From positions 62,001 through 126,000 of the forward strand of contig NW_026729193.1 in NCBI RefSeq assembly GCF_030272615.1: a stretch of 64,000 bases of DNA, in the 5' to 3' direction. Below the pieces are notes generated by a model, which had not been told where the DNA came from, did not search any database, and saw only the letters and a program-made list of their open reading frames with translations. This document shows positions 51,931-63,650 of this stretch, piece after piece. Position numbers and translations under genes: made by a program. Each line of letters opens with the position of its first letter. Position 1 is the first letter of the stretch. Source of the DNA: Cryptomeria japonica (lineage: Eukaryota; Streptophyta; Pinopsida; Cupressales; Cupressaceae).

Positions 51931-54900
51931 TGTCTAAATGCGTAGAACTAATATTTGAATGTTAAGATGTTGCAAAATGAATGATGGTGCACAGATGTCC
52001 ATGTCATGTGCTAGTGTCTAAATGAATCACACTAAAAAATGATGAGTGATGAGAGAAAGTTGTGGCTAACATGAAACTGAGCTGAAAGATAGGTGCTTAA
52101 AAAAGTTTCCTGAGCATCCTAAGAGGGAAAAGGCTAATGCAAGGGTTGAAATGAGCCTACTCAAATACTAGGGGTATGGACACTAAAGTGGCTACAAAAG
52201 TGTAGGTGTAATCACAAAGGGATATATGCAATTTATGAGACTACAATTTCCATCACTTCTAATGTATTGTGGATGGTTGTGAAAATTAGTCAATTCCCTA
52301 GCTTGTAGATAAAAGGGAGAAGAGGAGAAAGCTCAAGACTAAAGAATGTGTGTTATTTCTTCACCCTTTTGTCCCTAAAGTAGGTCAAACACCACTTTAA
52401 AATGGTTAATGATATATTTGTTTATGCAGTAATCAACCAATTGATAAGGGATGTGGTTTATAAACTATTAGTAGATGTAATGAAGATCATTTCCACATAG
52501 GGACATTAGTTTGTCTAGAATCCCAAGTCCGAATGTGTCTGGTTGAGTGGGTTCCACCAAGAACCATTCTTGCTACCAAGGTGCTACACTAGTAGGGTCA
52601 TCTTAATATATTTCACAAGATAAATATTAGAGGTATTAGTCCTTTTGACTTCCTACTATAAGATAGGGATCAAACTCACATTTAAGATAGGATTCCATGA
52701 TTGCTTAAATATGCAAGTGTAAAGAACATAATCTATGAGCTTTAAGCCACTAATTTGAAAATATATTTAAGGCCAATAGTAACTATGAGCCTATGGGTAA
52801 ATTAAAAGCCCTTGTACCCAATACCTTCCCAAATTATGAACTAACCTTGGAGGAATTCTAGGTCAACTTACAAGACCAATATAAACTTGAAAAATGATGC
52901 ATTGCATTCCAACTATATTTTAAACTCAAGATCCTTAGGAATAAAAGGAGACATTATAAAGAAATTACATAATGTTGGAGAGATTCTTGGAGCCCATTTT
53001 TGAAGAATATAAGGTTGTTCAAAGGCCTCTCACTCTAGTCACGTGGCTAGAGAATGAGAACATAAACATTGAAATAGTAACTAAAAAATTCATAAGGAGA
53101 AGAATGACATGGATTAAATTGAGGGTACCAATAAACAAGACACAAAGGAGAACAAAGGCAAAGGGGTAGGGAGACCCATATTCCAAGGACAATAAGCAAT
53201 TTACCAAAAGAATTCAAAGAGAGACAAGAGGCCGAAATAAGAAATAAAGGAAGAGGATGAAGAAGAAGAAATTGACCCTATTAAAGCTACAAAATTGATA
53301 CAAAAGATATAGAGAAAATAAAGGAATTAGAATTCCTACCTGAGGAAACTAAGGTACGGATCATGTCAAGACTCTTAATAGTTGCACAAGCTTCCATTTC
53401 CTTAGCTAGAATACTCTTGAGATTGAAGCTTGGAGGAGCAAAGGAGGACAAAGTTTAATATGTCATATCTCTTGCACCATCTCCCCAAAAAAACTTTATC
53501 AGAAACCCCTTCCTAGAAGGAAACCACCACCTCCTCCAAGACAAGCCAAAGTTCCTAAGCCTCCAATTGAATCTATGAAAATAAATTCACAAATGAAGAA
53601 TCAAAGGAAATTGAGATTAATGAGGAGATTGGTGGGGGACAAATGTTAGAGTTTCATGTGCAGACAAAGACTGTAGGAGAAAAATCCCCCTAGAAAAATG
53701 TGAATGAGGAAAAACCTCAAGACATATAGAAGGAAATTAGTATAAGTGCAATATCATGGAAAATAGGGATCACTAGTATAATAATACAAACTAGGAATCC
53801 AACACAATGCCATCAATTATATTGAAGAATATCAAATAGGCCCAACTCAAAAGTCGTGGGAGAGTTGGGGACAATGAGCTGATTGTTCTCTTTTGTTGGT
53901 TGGATAAGTTGAATGCAAGAACTAGGCTAAATAGTGCGAAATTGGAAATAAGAAGCATAATTAAATAAATGTAGAACTGATAATAAGAGAAAAAACATAG
54001 ATCTGGAAAGGGGATATAGACACTTGCCCAAGAACCTGTCATAAAAATTTCAGCTCAAAATGGGTGGACTATGGGGCATGGTGGCATAGTCTTGATGCCT
54101 GTCCAAGTCTAGAACAAGAATCAAATTAAACTCAAGAGATCCCAATCTTCTATCTTGTCAAATTTTAGGTCAAAATACCAAAGATATGTTGCTAGGCCCC
54201 CTCGTTCAAGTGGACTATGATGCTAGTCCCTCATCTTTTCTAGTGAACCTCTCACTGGCCTTGTCTCTATATACACTATGCTCATGTATCCTTTACCTAA
54301 ACTAGAAATCTATTTTTGAGCCTAGATTTGAACATGAGATGAGAAAAAAGGTGTTTGGGTTGTATAGGATCTTTCCTCAGTCTAACCATAAAATAATGAG
54401 GAATACAAAATAGAAATATGAAATGAAATAATTGAATGGAATTGCTTAATATAAATGATTATACCATTAATTTGTGATGCAATGTTCTTAGGATAAATCA
54501 TCTATGTTTTGATGAAATAACATGATTAATTTTAACAAAATCTAGCATAAATCCATCATGAAAACATAATTAAAGATGTCTTGTTGTATCTTGTTGCTCC
54601 TTGAACTCAGAGCTACTCTTGGGGAAGAATGATTGATGTTGGAATGAAACTTCTAGATGATGAAATGAATTAGGGATGAAGTTTTATATAGGTATCTCAA
54701 AGTTTTCAAAAATTGTCACTACTTGATAGTTATTATTTGGGAGTTGTAATTTTTTTTAAGTGATTACCTTTTTATCTAATTTTTAAATTTTTTTCTTTAT
54801 TTTCTTAATTTTTAACCATAAATAATCTAGGAAATTCTTCAATATAAATTTTAACTTGTAGAAACCAAATGCTTGACAACAACTCTTGATTAAATATCAT

Positions 54901-55070
54901 TCTAAGAAACATATAAATTACCTAGATTTTGTGACATGTGAAGCTTCATTCACACAAATTAAAGTATTAAAAACACATTCATCAATTTTAGGAACTTACA
55001 CACAAAGAAAACTACCAAAACTTTCAATTGTCTTCATATTTTTGACTAAAATTTTTCATAGAATTTCTCT
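51930..55070. other. Unassigned, partly repeat-like spacer
   Basis: At 52,740-53,600 the plus strand shows scattered charged coding-like stretches in shifting frames (for example WLENENINIEIVTKKFIRRR near 53,045, FLPEETKVRIMSRLLIVAQA near 53,330). This suggests a decayed repeat-encoded protein of unknown family. The rest (51,930-52,740 and 53,800-55,070) shows no gene. Confidence 0.35.
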
Positions 55071-55072
55071 TG

Positions 55073-55165
55073 TAGATGTGTTAATATGATCAAGTAAATG
55101 TGTGAATATTATTATCCATATAATGTTCAGTTCACATTAAGTATTTAATATGATTTCTTAATATG
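55073..55165. repeat. Short AT-rich repeat, copy 1
   Basis: Matches 63,563-63,650 (gatgtgttaatat.atcaa.taaatgtgt.aatattattat, then acattaagtat.taatat). It lies about 60 bp left of the copia target duplication. Confidence 0.65.
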
Positions 55166-55226
55166 TATTTTAATGTTATAATCCATACTTTATTTTTTAA
55201 TTTAAATGATAGTTTATGGTACTCTA

Positions 55227-56653
55227 TGTAAGGAAAGCATAGTGCAGAAACACCTTCCTAATATCAATTAACCAGGAAGTTCATGCAAGAATGCAGTTTA
55301 AAATTTTCACAGAACATTAAGAATAACATAGACAAAACACATAGAATCAACAAAGAGACACAAAACCAAGAATTACATGGGAAAACCCTTTCAGGAAAAA
55401 ACCCACCACCAACAGTTGAACACTTTATTACCAGTAAATGAATTTACAATAAAGTTTCAGTCTACAACTACTGGTATTTGTTCTCAAATTCTCATGAGTT
55501 GGACACTACAATCAGCATACAATAATCAGTTAAATTCACCATAGTTATCCAATGACTTCATATATCAGATTGTTGAGAGTTCATTTGAGCAACTACACCA
55601 ACGGTTTGAAGTCTAACCATCTATGTCGGTCTACATTCATGAGAAATACAATATCCCACATGCACTAGGAAGTTGGGGCGGTTTGTATTCATATACACCG
55701 ACAAGACCATCTTCAATGTCCAATTATTTATATTTTGGACTTCGGTTCGAGTGCACACACATAGTCAATCTCTACACCATTGACCATCGGAAAGACCACA
55801 AAAGCATTGCTCTGATCTTCCAATGAACCAGTAGGTGACTCCACTAAAGTGGCTCCAAATAGATGTTCTCCATTGGCTTATCGGGATAGCCTTCAATAGG
55901 TAGACTTGATCTCCGATATCAACCCGATCGTCGAAGGTGACCTCATCGGGTATCGATGTAGAAAACAACCAATACTCCTAATCTCTAGTAATAACCTGAT
56001 CATCGAAGGCAATTCCATCAGTTCATCGATAAGACAACCAAACAACTATCCTTATTGTCTGATATTCCTTGATCTCTTTCTGCGCTCCACCACATGACAC
56101 CCCCTGATTGGATCCGATGTCCTTGCTCTACCACCTTAGCATGACCTCACTAACCACCTAGAATGAAGCTCTCTTGCTGGGCCCCACCTTGGTGGCCAAG
56201 CCACGGAGGATAACCTTTGTGCATCTCGCCATACTGGTATAGCGACAATTATCTGATCATCCCAGACTTGCTCACTCGTTAACTCACCTGAGTTGCTAAC
56301 TTGTCGGGCCCCACCACTTGGTCGCCAAGCCGCGATGGATAACGTCTGTGCATCTCCATTATGCGGTATAGTGACAATCGTTGATCCACCTTCAACCTGC
56401 ATGGTCTTTAACTTGCTTCTTTTTGCACATGCTTTATAACCAACCCATAGGGGATAATCTTTGTGTATCTCTCCATAGCAATATAGAAACAATCGTTCGA
56501 CCATCCTGATCTTTCTCACTTGTTAACTGATCATAGGAAGAAGGTTCCATCAGCTCATCGGCAAGAGTCACACTGACAACTGTTCCATCAGGATAGGTTA
56601 CTCCAATCAGTCTAAACACAATTCAAGTTAATTCGAGGCACATATTTCCAACA
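55227..56653 (-). repeat. 3' LTR of the Tork-like copia fossil
   Basis: On the minus strand it begins TGTTGGAAATATG and ends GCTTTCCTTACA. Length is 1,427 bp against 1,426 bp for its partner. It contains three diverged subrepeats of about 120-130 bp (near 56,189-56,265, 56,317-56,392 and 56,440-56,508) with ggataac.t.tgtgcatctc and gcggtatag.gacaat words. Confidence 0.95.
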
Positions 56654-56668
56654 AACTCCCACTTCACG
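56654..56668 (-). promoter_or_regulatory. Polypurine tract of the Tork-like copia fossil
   Basis: The minus-strand purine-rich run AAGTGGGAGTT lies immediately before the LTR start TGTTGG, the expected place for plus-strand DNA priming in LTR elements. Confidence 0.75.
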
Positions 56669-56686
56669 AGGAATTCACTGGACTGA

Positions 56687-58310
56687 TTACCATTTCAGAC
56701 AATACTGAGAATCAGGGGTACCAAGACCCATAGAATTAGAACACCACCTAAACTTGTGAGTGCTCACCAGTTTCATCAAGGCATCTGCAACATTTTTCAG
56801 AATGTCTACCTTGTTAAGAATAACTTTTCCATCTTCCGCCATGTCACAAACAAAATGATACTGAACATCAATATGCTTTGATCTGGCATGGAAAGTAATT
56901 TTCTTTGTCAAACATGTGGCACTTTGACTAACACTCCAAATTTCAACCTGCCCTGCATTAAAACCAATATCTAAACTCAAATGCCTAAGTGATACAACTT
57001 ATTTACAAGCATGTGTGGCTGCGATGTATTCTGCCTCTATAGTGAACAAAGGGACTATAGATTTCCGCTTGCTCATCCAACTAATTGCTCCACCATTCAT
57101 GACAAAAACATATCCATTGGTGGATCTTCTGTTGTCTAGTCTCCTACACAATCAGAATCCACAAAACAAAATCTGAATGACAATGATATCACAAAGCAAA
57201 ATCTGAAGTTCCCTTTAGAAATCTAAACACCCTCTTTACATCATCCCAATGCAGCCTTCCTATTCCTGGATTCGACATAAACTTGCTAAGAACTCCCATT
57301 GGCTAGGCAATGTCTAGTCTTGTATAGACCATTGCATACATCAAACTGCCAATAGCACTTGCATGAGGTACACTTTTCATGTCTTCTATCTCTTTTGGAA
57401 ATTTTGGACTGTCAAGCATAGACAACTTAGTTCCCTATAAGATGGGAACAACCTATGACTTACAGTCAGACATATGAAACCTATCAAGAACATTGGTTAT
57501 ATACTTTCTCTAGCTGAGCCAAAGTTTCCTCTTAGATCTATCCCTTTTGATCTCCATTCCTAGAATGTAATTTGCTGCTCCTAAGTCCTTCATTTCAAAT
57601 TTCATAGATAGTTGAGATTTTAAATCTGAGATCATACCTTTTGTATTTCCTATGAACAACATGTCGTCTACATACAAAGCTATGATAATAATCCTATCAC
57701 CTTCGGTTTTATAGTAAACACGATGATCATATTTTGATCTCACAAATCCCATGGACAAAACAAATGTATAATACTTTTGATACCACATTCTAGGAGACTG
57801 TTTCAAACCATACAAAGACTTCTTGAGTCTGCATACCAAATGTTATTTACCTTTTTCCACAAAATGCTCAGGTTGAGACATATAAATCTCTTCATCAAGA
57901 TCACCATGGACAAACGTTGTCTTCACATCCATTTGCTCAATCTCCCAACCATATGCTGTTACAAGTGACAAGAGAAATCTGATATATGTCAGCTTAGCCA
58001 TAGGAGAAAAGATCTCTCCATAGTCAATACCTTCCTTTTGAGAATACCCCTTTGCAACCAATCTTTCTTTGTACTTGTCAATGTTGTCATCTGGACCATA
58101 CTTCACTTTGAATACCCACTTGCATCCTACAGGCTTTTACCTTTAGGCAATGACACCAAATACCAAGTTCTATTTTTATCCAATGATGACATTTCATCAT
58201 TCATAGCTTCCAACCAAGAATCTGAATTAGGCATCTTAATAGCTTCTTTGACAATCCTAGGCTTATCAGTATCTACAAGTAAATGATAAGCACAATTAAC
58301 ATTCAACATG
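56687..58310 (-). mobile_element. RT-RNase H region of the Tork-like copia fossil
   Basis: Minus-strand pieces give the copia polymerase: MPNSDSWLEAMNDEMSSLD, VKTTFVHGDLDEEIYMSQPE, CRLKKSLYGLKQSPRMWY, ALYVDDMLFIGN and the RNase H end ARSKHIDVQYHFV. Fossil, with several breaks. Confidence 0.9.
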
Positions 58311-58356
58311 AGTGATTGTACTTATTATTTGTATACCTATTAGGTTGCCGCCTCTC

Positions 58357-59642
58357 TCAAGTAGATCTTCTCAACTCTGGTGTTGAGGCTTCCTGAGGTT
58401 CAACAAGAGGCTCATCATCATGTTCTTCTTCAGAACTACTTGAACTGCTTGAACTCTCCTCATCTTCAAGTATCTCTAGAGATTCTTCCTTAGCTAGAGG
58501 AATTTCAACCTCATCTTCTTGTTTCTTTCCTATGTTGTGATCTAGTGACATAGGTTTCAGCTCATGAAAAAACACACTTCTATTGTACATAACTTTACCA
58601 GTCACTACATTCCAAAGTTTGTATCCTTTCACACCAACTCCATAGCCAATGAAGATACATTTCACAAATTTGTTATCAAACTTAGATCTATTAACATTAG
58701 GCACATGAGCATATGCCTCTACACCAAAAACATGAAGGTACCATAAAGAAGGTTTCTTACCAGACCATGCTTCCATAGGTGTTTTGTCAACCAATATTGA
58801 AGTAGGAGAACGATTCAGTAGGTAACATGCTGTAGCAACTGCTTCACCCCAAAAATTTTGTTCCAGCCCAGCTCCACTCAACATGCTTCTTGCTTTCACC
58901 ATTAGAGACTGATTCAACCTTTCAGCAACTCCATTTTGTTGTGGAGTGTAAGGTAGAGTCTTATGTCTCTTAATTCCATGATCAACATAGTACTTGTTGA
59001 AATATGCACTATAGTATTCACCACCATTGTCTATTCTTAAACATTTAATCCTTCTCCCAATTTGATTTTCAACAAGGTTCTTAAACTCCTTAAACTGACT
59101 AAACATTTCTAATTTACTTTTAAGAAAGTACACAACTACCCTTCTTGAATAATCATCTACAAAAGATACATAGTACTTAGACTTAAACAGAGGAGGAACA
59201 TTCACTAGACCAAACACATCAGAGTGAACATAATCCATAATGTTAGAAGATTTATGAGAATTGGACTAAAACTAAACATCATTATGTTTTCCATATATGC
59301 AATGTTCGCAGAAATCAAACTCAAAACTCCAATCATCTAGACCTTCAACTTATTCTTCAAAGATTTTAAACCTTTTTCACCTATGTGGCCTAACCTATTA
59401 TGCCAGAGCATTGTTTTCTCAGCAGGAAGTTTAGCTTCCAAAGAATTAGCATTATGCATCTTTATAGTATTCTTAATAGACTTTTTAAAGCTTACATTAC
59501 AACATATAGGTTCAACATTTAACTTATACAGTGTACCAATGCAGTCACCCTTTGCTAGTACAATGGAACCCATAGTCATCTTGCAACCACCAGATACAAA
59601 TGTAACTTGTACTCCAACATCATTAAGTTTACTTACAAACAA
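58357..59642 (-). mobile_element. Integrase region of the Tork-like copia fossil
   Basis: The zinc-binding lead (LWHNRLGHIGEKGLKSL, about 59,395) is followed by the catalytic core and C-terminal part (VSFVDDYSRRVVVYFLKSK, LRIDNGGEY, TLPYTPQQNGVAERLNQ, FGVEAYAHVPN) in a long open frame, then a Ser- and Glu-rich linker toward the polymerase. Domain wording is like the Tork (Tnt1-type) lineage. Confidence 0.92.
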
Positions 59643-60690
59643 AAGTTTCTTGCCAAACTTGGTATATGAAGAACTCCATTGAACCCCTTCACTCTACCAT
59701 CTAGGAATTGAATTTTAATTATACCTCTCCTTAAAATCTCCAATGTAGAATCACTAGCCAAGTATACCTTTCCACCAACATATGCTTCATACTTCGAGAA
59801 CCACTCCTTGTGGGAGGTCATGTAAAAAGATGTGCCAGAATCTACTAACCAAGTGTCATATGAGGTAGACACTACTAGGTCTGCTATAAATGCATCTGCA
59901 TCACTCTGAGAAGATCCAATGTCAGAATACTTCTTCTTCTTCTCCTCCTCGCAATCCTTTTGGATATCTCCTTTTTGCCCACAATTCCAGCACTTCACCT
60001 TTGACGTCTTGCCTGGAGATTTTGATCTCTCTTGAGACTTAGACTTGAACTTCTTTCCTTTCTTATTGTCTTTGTCCTTTGGTCTGTCTCAAATAGAGAG
60101 TGCATATTTTGTCATCTCAAAAGACTTCTTTCTCATTTCTTCTAACAAAAGAGTATTAACCACATTATCCATCTTGAATTGGGTCATAGTACTACCGATA
60201 GCCATCACTAAGTGATCCCAAGAGTCAGGCAATGAACATAATAGTAGCATGCAATGTTCTTCTTCCTGAATGGACACACCAACAAAATTTAACTATGCAA
60301 GAACCATGTTGAATGTATTCGAGTGGTCTGTGAATGGTGTTCTTGCATCCATCTTCAAAGAGTACAACTTCTTCCTCAATAAAAGTTTATTCACTAAGGA
60401 TTTGGCTTGATAAATATCTCCCAACTTATTCTAGAGAAGATGTACAGTTTTCTCCTCATGGACGTTTAACAGAATAGAATTAGCAAGATAGCCCGATTAG
60501 ACCCCTTGCCTTCTGGTTGGCTAATTCCCAATCCTCTTGCTTCATGCCTGTAGGTTTCTGCCAAGACATAGCAATCCAAAGGTCTCGGTCGACCAACAAG
60601 TCTTCCATCTTGAGTTTCCATAGTTTGAAAATAGAACCATTAAACTTCTCCATGCCTATGCGCCCTGAGGTACTCACCATCTTAACCTAT
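59633..60690 (-). mobile_element. Gag and protease region of the Tork-like copia fossil
   Basis: The gag start (MEKFNGSIFKLWKLKMEDLL, near 60,660-60,600) leads into a gag body with EEEHCMLLLCSLPDSW, then a zinc-knuckle region (CWNCGQKG) and a protease with WLVDSGTSFYMT near 59,850. Order is gag-protease-integrase-RT, the copia arrangement. Broken. Confidence 0.9.
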
Positions 60691-60784
60691 TAAACAAACA
60701 AGTAGACACTCTGCAAGACTCCCACTAAAATAGAACCGACACAAAAAACCAACCCTACCCAACAAGGATAAAAAAATGGGCCAA

Positions 60785-60797
60785 GTTCTAATACCAC
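60785..60797 (-). promoter_or_regulatory. Primer-binding site of the Tork-like copia fossil
   Basis: On the minus strand TGGTATTAGAA follows the LTR end after a two-base gap. This is close to the usual TGGTATCAGAGC complementary to initiator methionine tRNA in plant copia elements. Confidence 0.75.
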
Positions 60798-60798
60798 T

Positions 60799-62224
60799 TG
60801 TAAGGAAAGCACAGTGTGGAAATTCCTTCCTAATGTCAATTAACATGGAAGCTCATGTAAGAATGTAGTTTAATTCTTTTACAGAACGTTAAGAATAACA
60901 TAGACAAAACACATAGAATAAACACAGAGACAAAACACCAAGAATTACATGGGAAAACCCTTTCGGGAAAAAACCCACCACCAACAGTTGAACACTTTAT
61001 TTCCAGTAAATGAATTTACAATAAAGTTTCAGTCTGCAACTATTAGTATTCGCTCTCAAATTCTCACCAACTAGACACTACAATCGGCATACAATAATCA
61101 ATTACATTCACCATAGTTATCCAATGGCTTCATATATCAGATTGTTGATAGTTCATCTAAGAAACTGCACCAACAGTTTGAAGTCTAACTGTCTATGTTG
61201 GTCTGCATTCATGAGAAACACAATATCCCACATGCACCAGGAAGTCGGGTCAGTTTGTATTCATATACACCAACAAGACCAACTTCAACGTCCAAGTGTT
61301 TATCTTTTGGACTCCAGTTTGAGTGCACACCTGTACTTAGTCTCTACACCATCAGCCATCAGAAAGACCACAAAAGCATTGCTATGATCTTCTGATGAAC
61401 CAGTAGGCGACTCCACTAAAGTGGTTCCAAACAGATTTGCTCCATCGGCTTATCGGGATAGCCTTCAATAGGTAGATTTGATCTCCAATATCAGCTCGAT
61501 TGCTAAAGGCGACCTCATCGGGTATCAGTGTAGCAAACAACCAGTTCTCCCAATCTCTGATAATACCCCGATCACTGAAGGCAATTCCATCGAGTCATCA
61601 ACAAGACAACCAAATAGCTATCTTGATCGTCTGATCTTCCTTAATCTCTTTCTACGCTCTGCCATGTGGCACCCCTAATTTGCTCTAGAGTCCGTGCCCT
61701 ACTACCTTAGCATGACCTCACTAACTGCTCAGAATGAAGCTCTCTTGTCAGGGCCCACCCTGGTCACCAAGTCATGGAGGATAACCTTTGTTCATCTTGC
61801 CATAGCGGTATAGTGACAATTGTCCGATCATCCCGAACTTGCTCACTCATTAACTTGCCTAAGCTGCTAACTTGACGGGCCCCGCCACTTGGTCACCAAG
61901 TCGTGATGGATAATGTTTGTGCATCTCCATCATGCAGTATAGCGACAGTCGTTGATCCACCTTCAACTAGCACTATCTTTAACTTTCTTCTTTTTGCACG
62001 TGCTTTGTTGCCAAGCCCCAAGGGATAATCTTCATGCATCTCTCCATTGCAGTATATTGACAATCATTTGACCGTCCCGAACTTGCTCACCTATTAACCG
62101 ATCACAAGAAGAAGTTTCCATCGGGCCATTGACAAGAGTCACACCGACAGCTATTCCATCGGGATAGGTTACTCTGATTAGTTTGAACACAAGTCAAGTT
62201 AATTCGAGGCACATATTTCCAACA
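60799..62224 (-). repeat. 5' LTR of the Tork-like copia fossil
   Basis: Collinear with 55,227-56,653 across its full length, with the same subrepeats. The outer end is followed by the target duplication CTCTA. Confidence 0.95.
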
Positions 62225-62229
62225 CTCTA

Positions 62230-63360
62230 CACATTACAACTATATAAAAAAAGAATGTGATAATAATAAAGAATCATATATTAAAACACCTTCAATCAGT
62301 GATGGTGCACCTAGTAATGTGTACAGCACAAAATTTAGAGAATTTCACGATTTCTTTTAATTTCTAAGATTGATACTACTTAACGTGGCTTACTAAAAAT
62401 ATTATAAAAAAACTATATGCTAAGGATATAAAACTATAAACTTGTCTTTCTTATGGTTACTACTTATTCTGACACTTTAGAATATTTTTTGAAATCATCA
62501 TCAATATTGAAAATAATTAAATATACTCAAAATAATACCTTCCTCTAAAATGATTGAACATATTTTCAATTATCAAATCAAAATTTTATTGAAAATTAGT
62601 ATCCATGTCTAAAGATATTATCAAAAGATCATTAGATGAAAATAATTACAATTCTTTCATTAAATATTACTTAAAATAGCTAAAATATAATAAATATGTA
62701 TATTTAACCAAAAGATTTATTAATAAATATTTATACTACTCAATCATTAAATAATTCCCTTAAATTACTCTTTTTCTTTTGGGTGGAGGATTTTTTCATC
62801 CAAAAAATCGTTTTAGCTATCTAAATTCGCTTGAGGCTCGCATCGTTACTTTTTGATGTTGGAGCTTTGCACTTAGCAAAACTTGATTACTAGTGGACTC
62901 ACTACGAACCTTTCTACTTAACAAACAAACCAAAAACCCACTGAAAAATTACTAAATTTTATTCAAACACAACTTTAAAAAAAAAAAGCCCACTAACAAC
63001 TTTAGAGAAAGGAAATGCTTGCCGACAGTTTGAAATCATTTACATCTTTTTATTATTTTGTTCAGCCCTTTTAAAGTGTAATGGCATGGAAATAACTCAT
63101 GGGAATACTTTTGAAAAAGAGAGACCCAGGCAAGCATAAAGAAGAAAGCAGCATTCTTCCTTCTGATTGTTTCTCACGTAATGTAGTATCGAAGACATAT
63201 TCGAAACAGGTTATCTTTGATAAATTCCAAAACGATTCAACAATGTTGAAACCTATAATCTCAAATCCTAATAAGATGCATAAAGTTATAATGTGGGATG
63301 AGAAGTGAAGACAGTAAATTCTTTTTCTCCTTGTTTGCCTTCAAGCGTTTGTTTTAATTC
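62230..63360. other. Spacer, no gene supported
   Basis: AT-rich to about 62,760, then slightly more balanced. A 69-codon frame at 63,099-63,308 just upstream of the DUF4220 piece has no recognisable motif. It could be leader sequence of that gene, but nothing shows it. Confidence 0.35.
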
Positions 63361-63362
63361 GC

Positions 63363-63567
63363 ATGATTTGGTGGTCTAGAGGCATTGACATTGAGCATTT
63401 GTTGCATTTGATTCGCCGTCTTCAAATAGAATGGTTTGTGAGGTGTTTGGTTGTGACAAGCATGTTGGTGCAGCTTCTACTGGTTGTTTGTGCTGCCCGC
63501 AGGTATATTAGCTCATATCAATTCATACGGCTACTTGTGTGGGGAGCTTAAATCTTAGCTGATGATG
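63363..63567 (+). pseudogene. DUF4220-like gene, N-terminal fragment
   Basis: Codes for IEWFVRCLVVTSMLVQLLLVV then AARRYISS and IRLLVWGA. This resembles the start of plant DUF4220 membrane proteins: a W..RVLV..S...Q..L membrane segment, a basic RR loop, and a second segment W.AY.LAD.VA. A stop codon takes the place of the expected Tyr after WGA, and the frame would continue as ILADDV. Similarity ends at about 63,567, where an AT-rich repeat starts. The family has a membrane-anchored N-terminus and unknown function; some members are linked to plant defence. This piece is about 65 codons of a protein usually several hundred long. Confidence 0.5.
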
Positions 63568-63650
63568 TGTTAATATAATCAAATAAATGTGTAAATATTA
63601 TTATTATTGATATTACATTAAGTATCTAATATTATTATTATTATTTCTTA
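63563..63650. repeat. Short AT-rich repeat, copy 2
   Basis: Partner of 55,073-55,165. Its ends coincide with the ends of the two DUF4220-like fragments. It includes a run of att units that has expanded here relative to copy 1. Confidence 0.65.

Larger units (their letters stand above)
55227..62224 (-). mobile_element. Fossil Tork-like Ty1/copia element, full length with target duplication
   Basis: LTRs at 55,227-56,653 and 60,799-62,224 enclose gag, protease, integrase and reverse transcriptase-RNase H, all on the minus strand. The 5-bp sequence CTCTA flanks both outer ends (55,222-55,226 and 62,225-62,229), a target-site duplication showing the structure is one insertion. The integrase frame is open over nearly 300 codons, but the element as a whole is broken at several points. 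By eye the LTRs differ at about 35 of the first 310 positions (about 11%), so it is old; dating depends on the species' rate. Confidence 0.95.
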
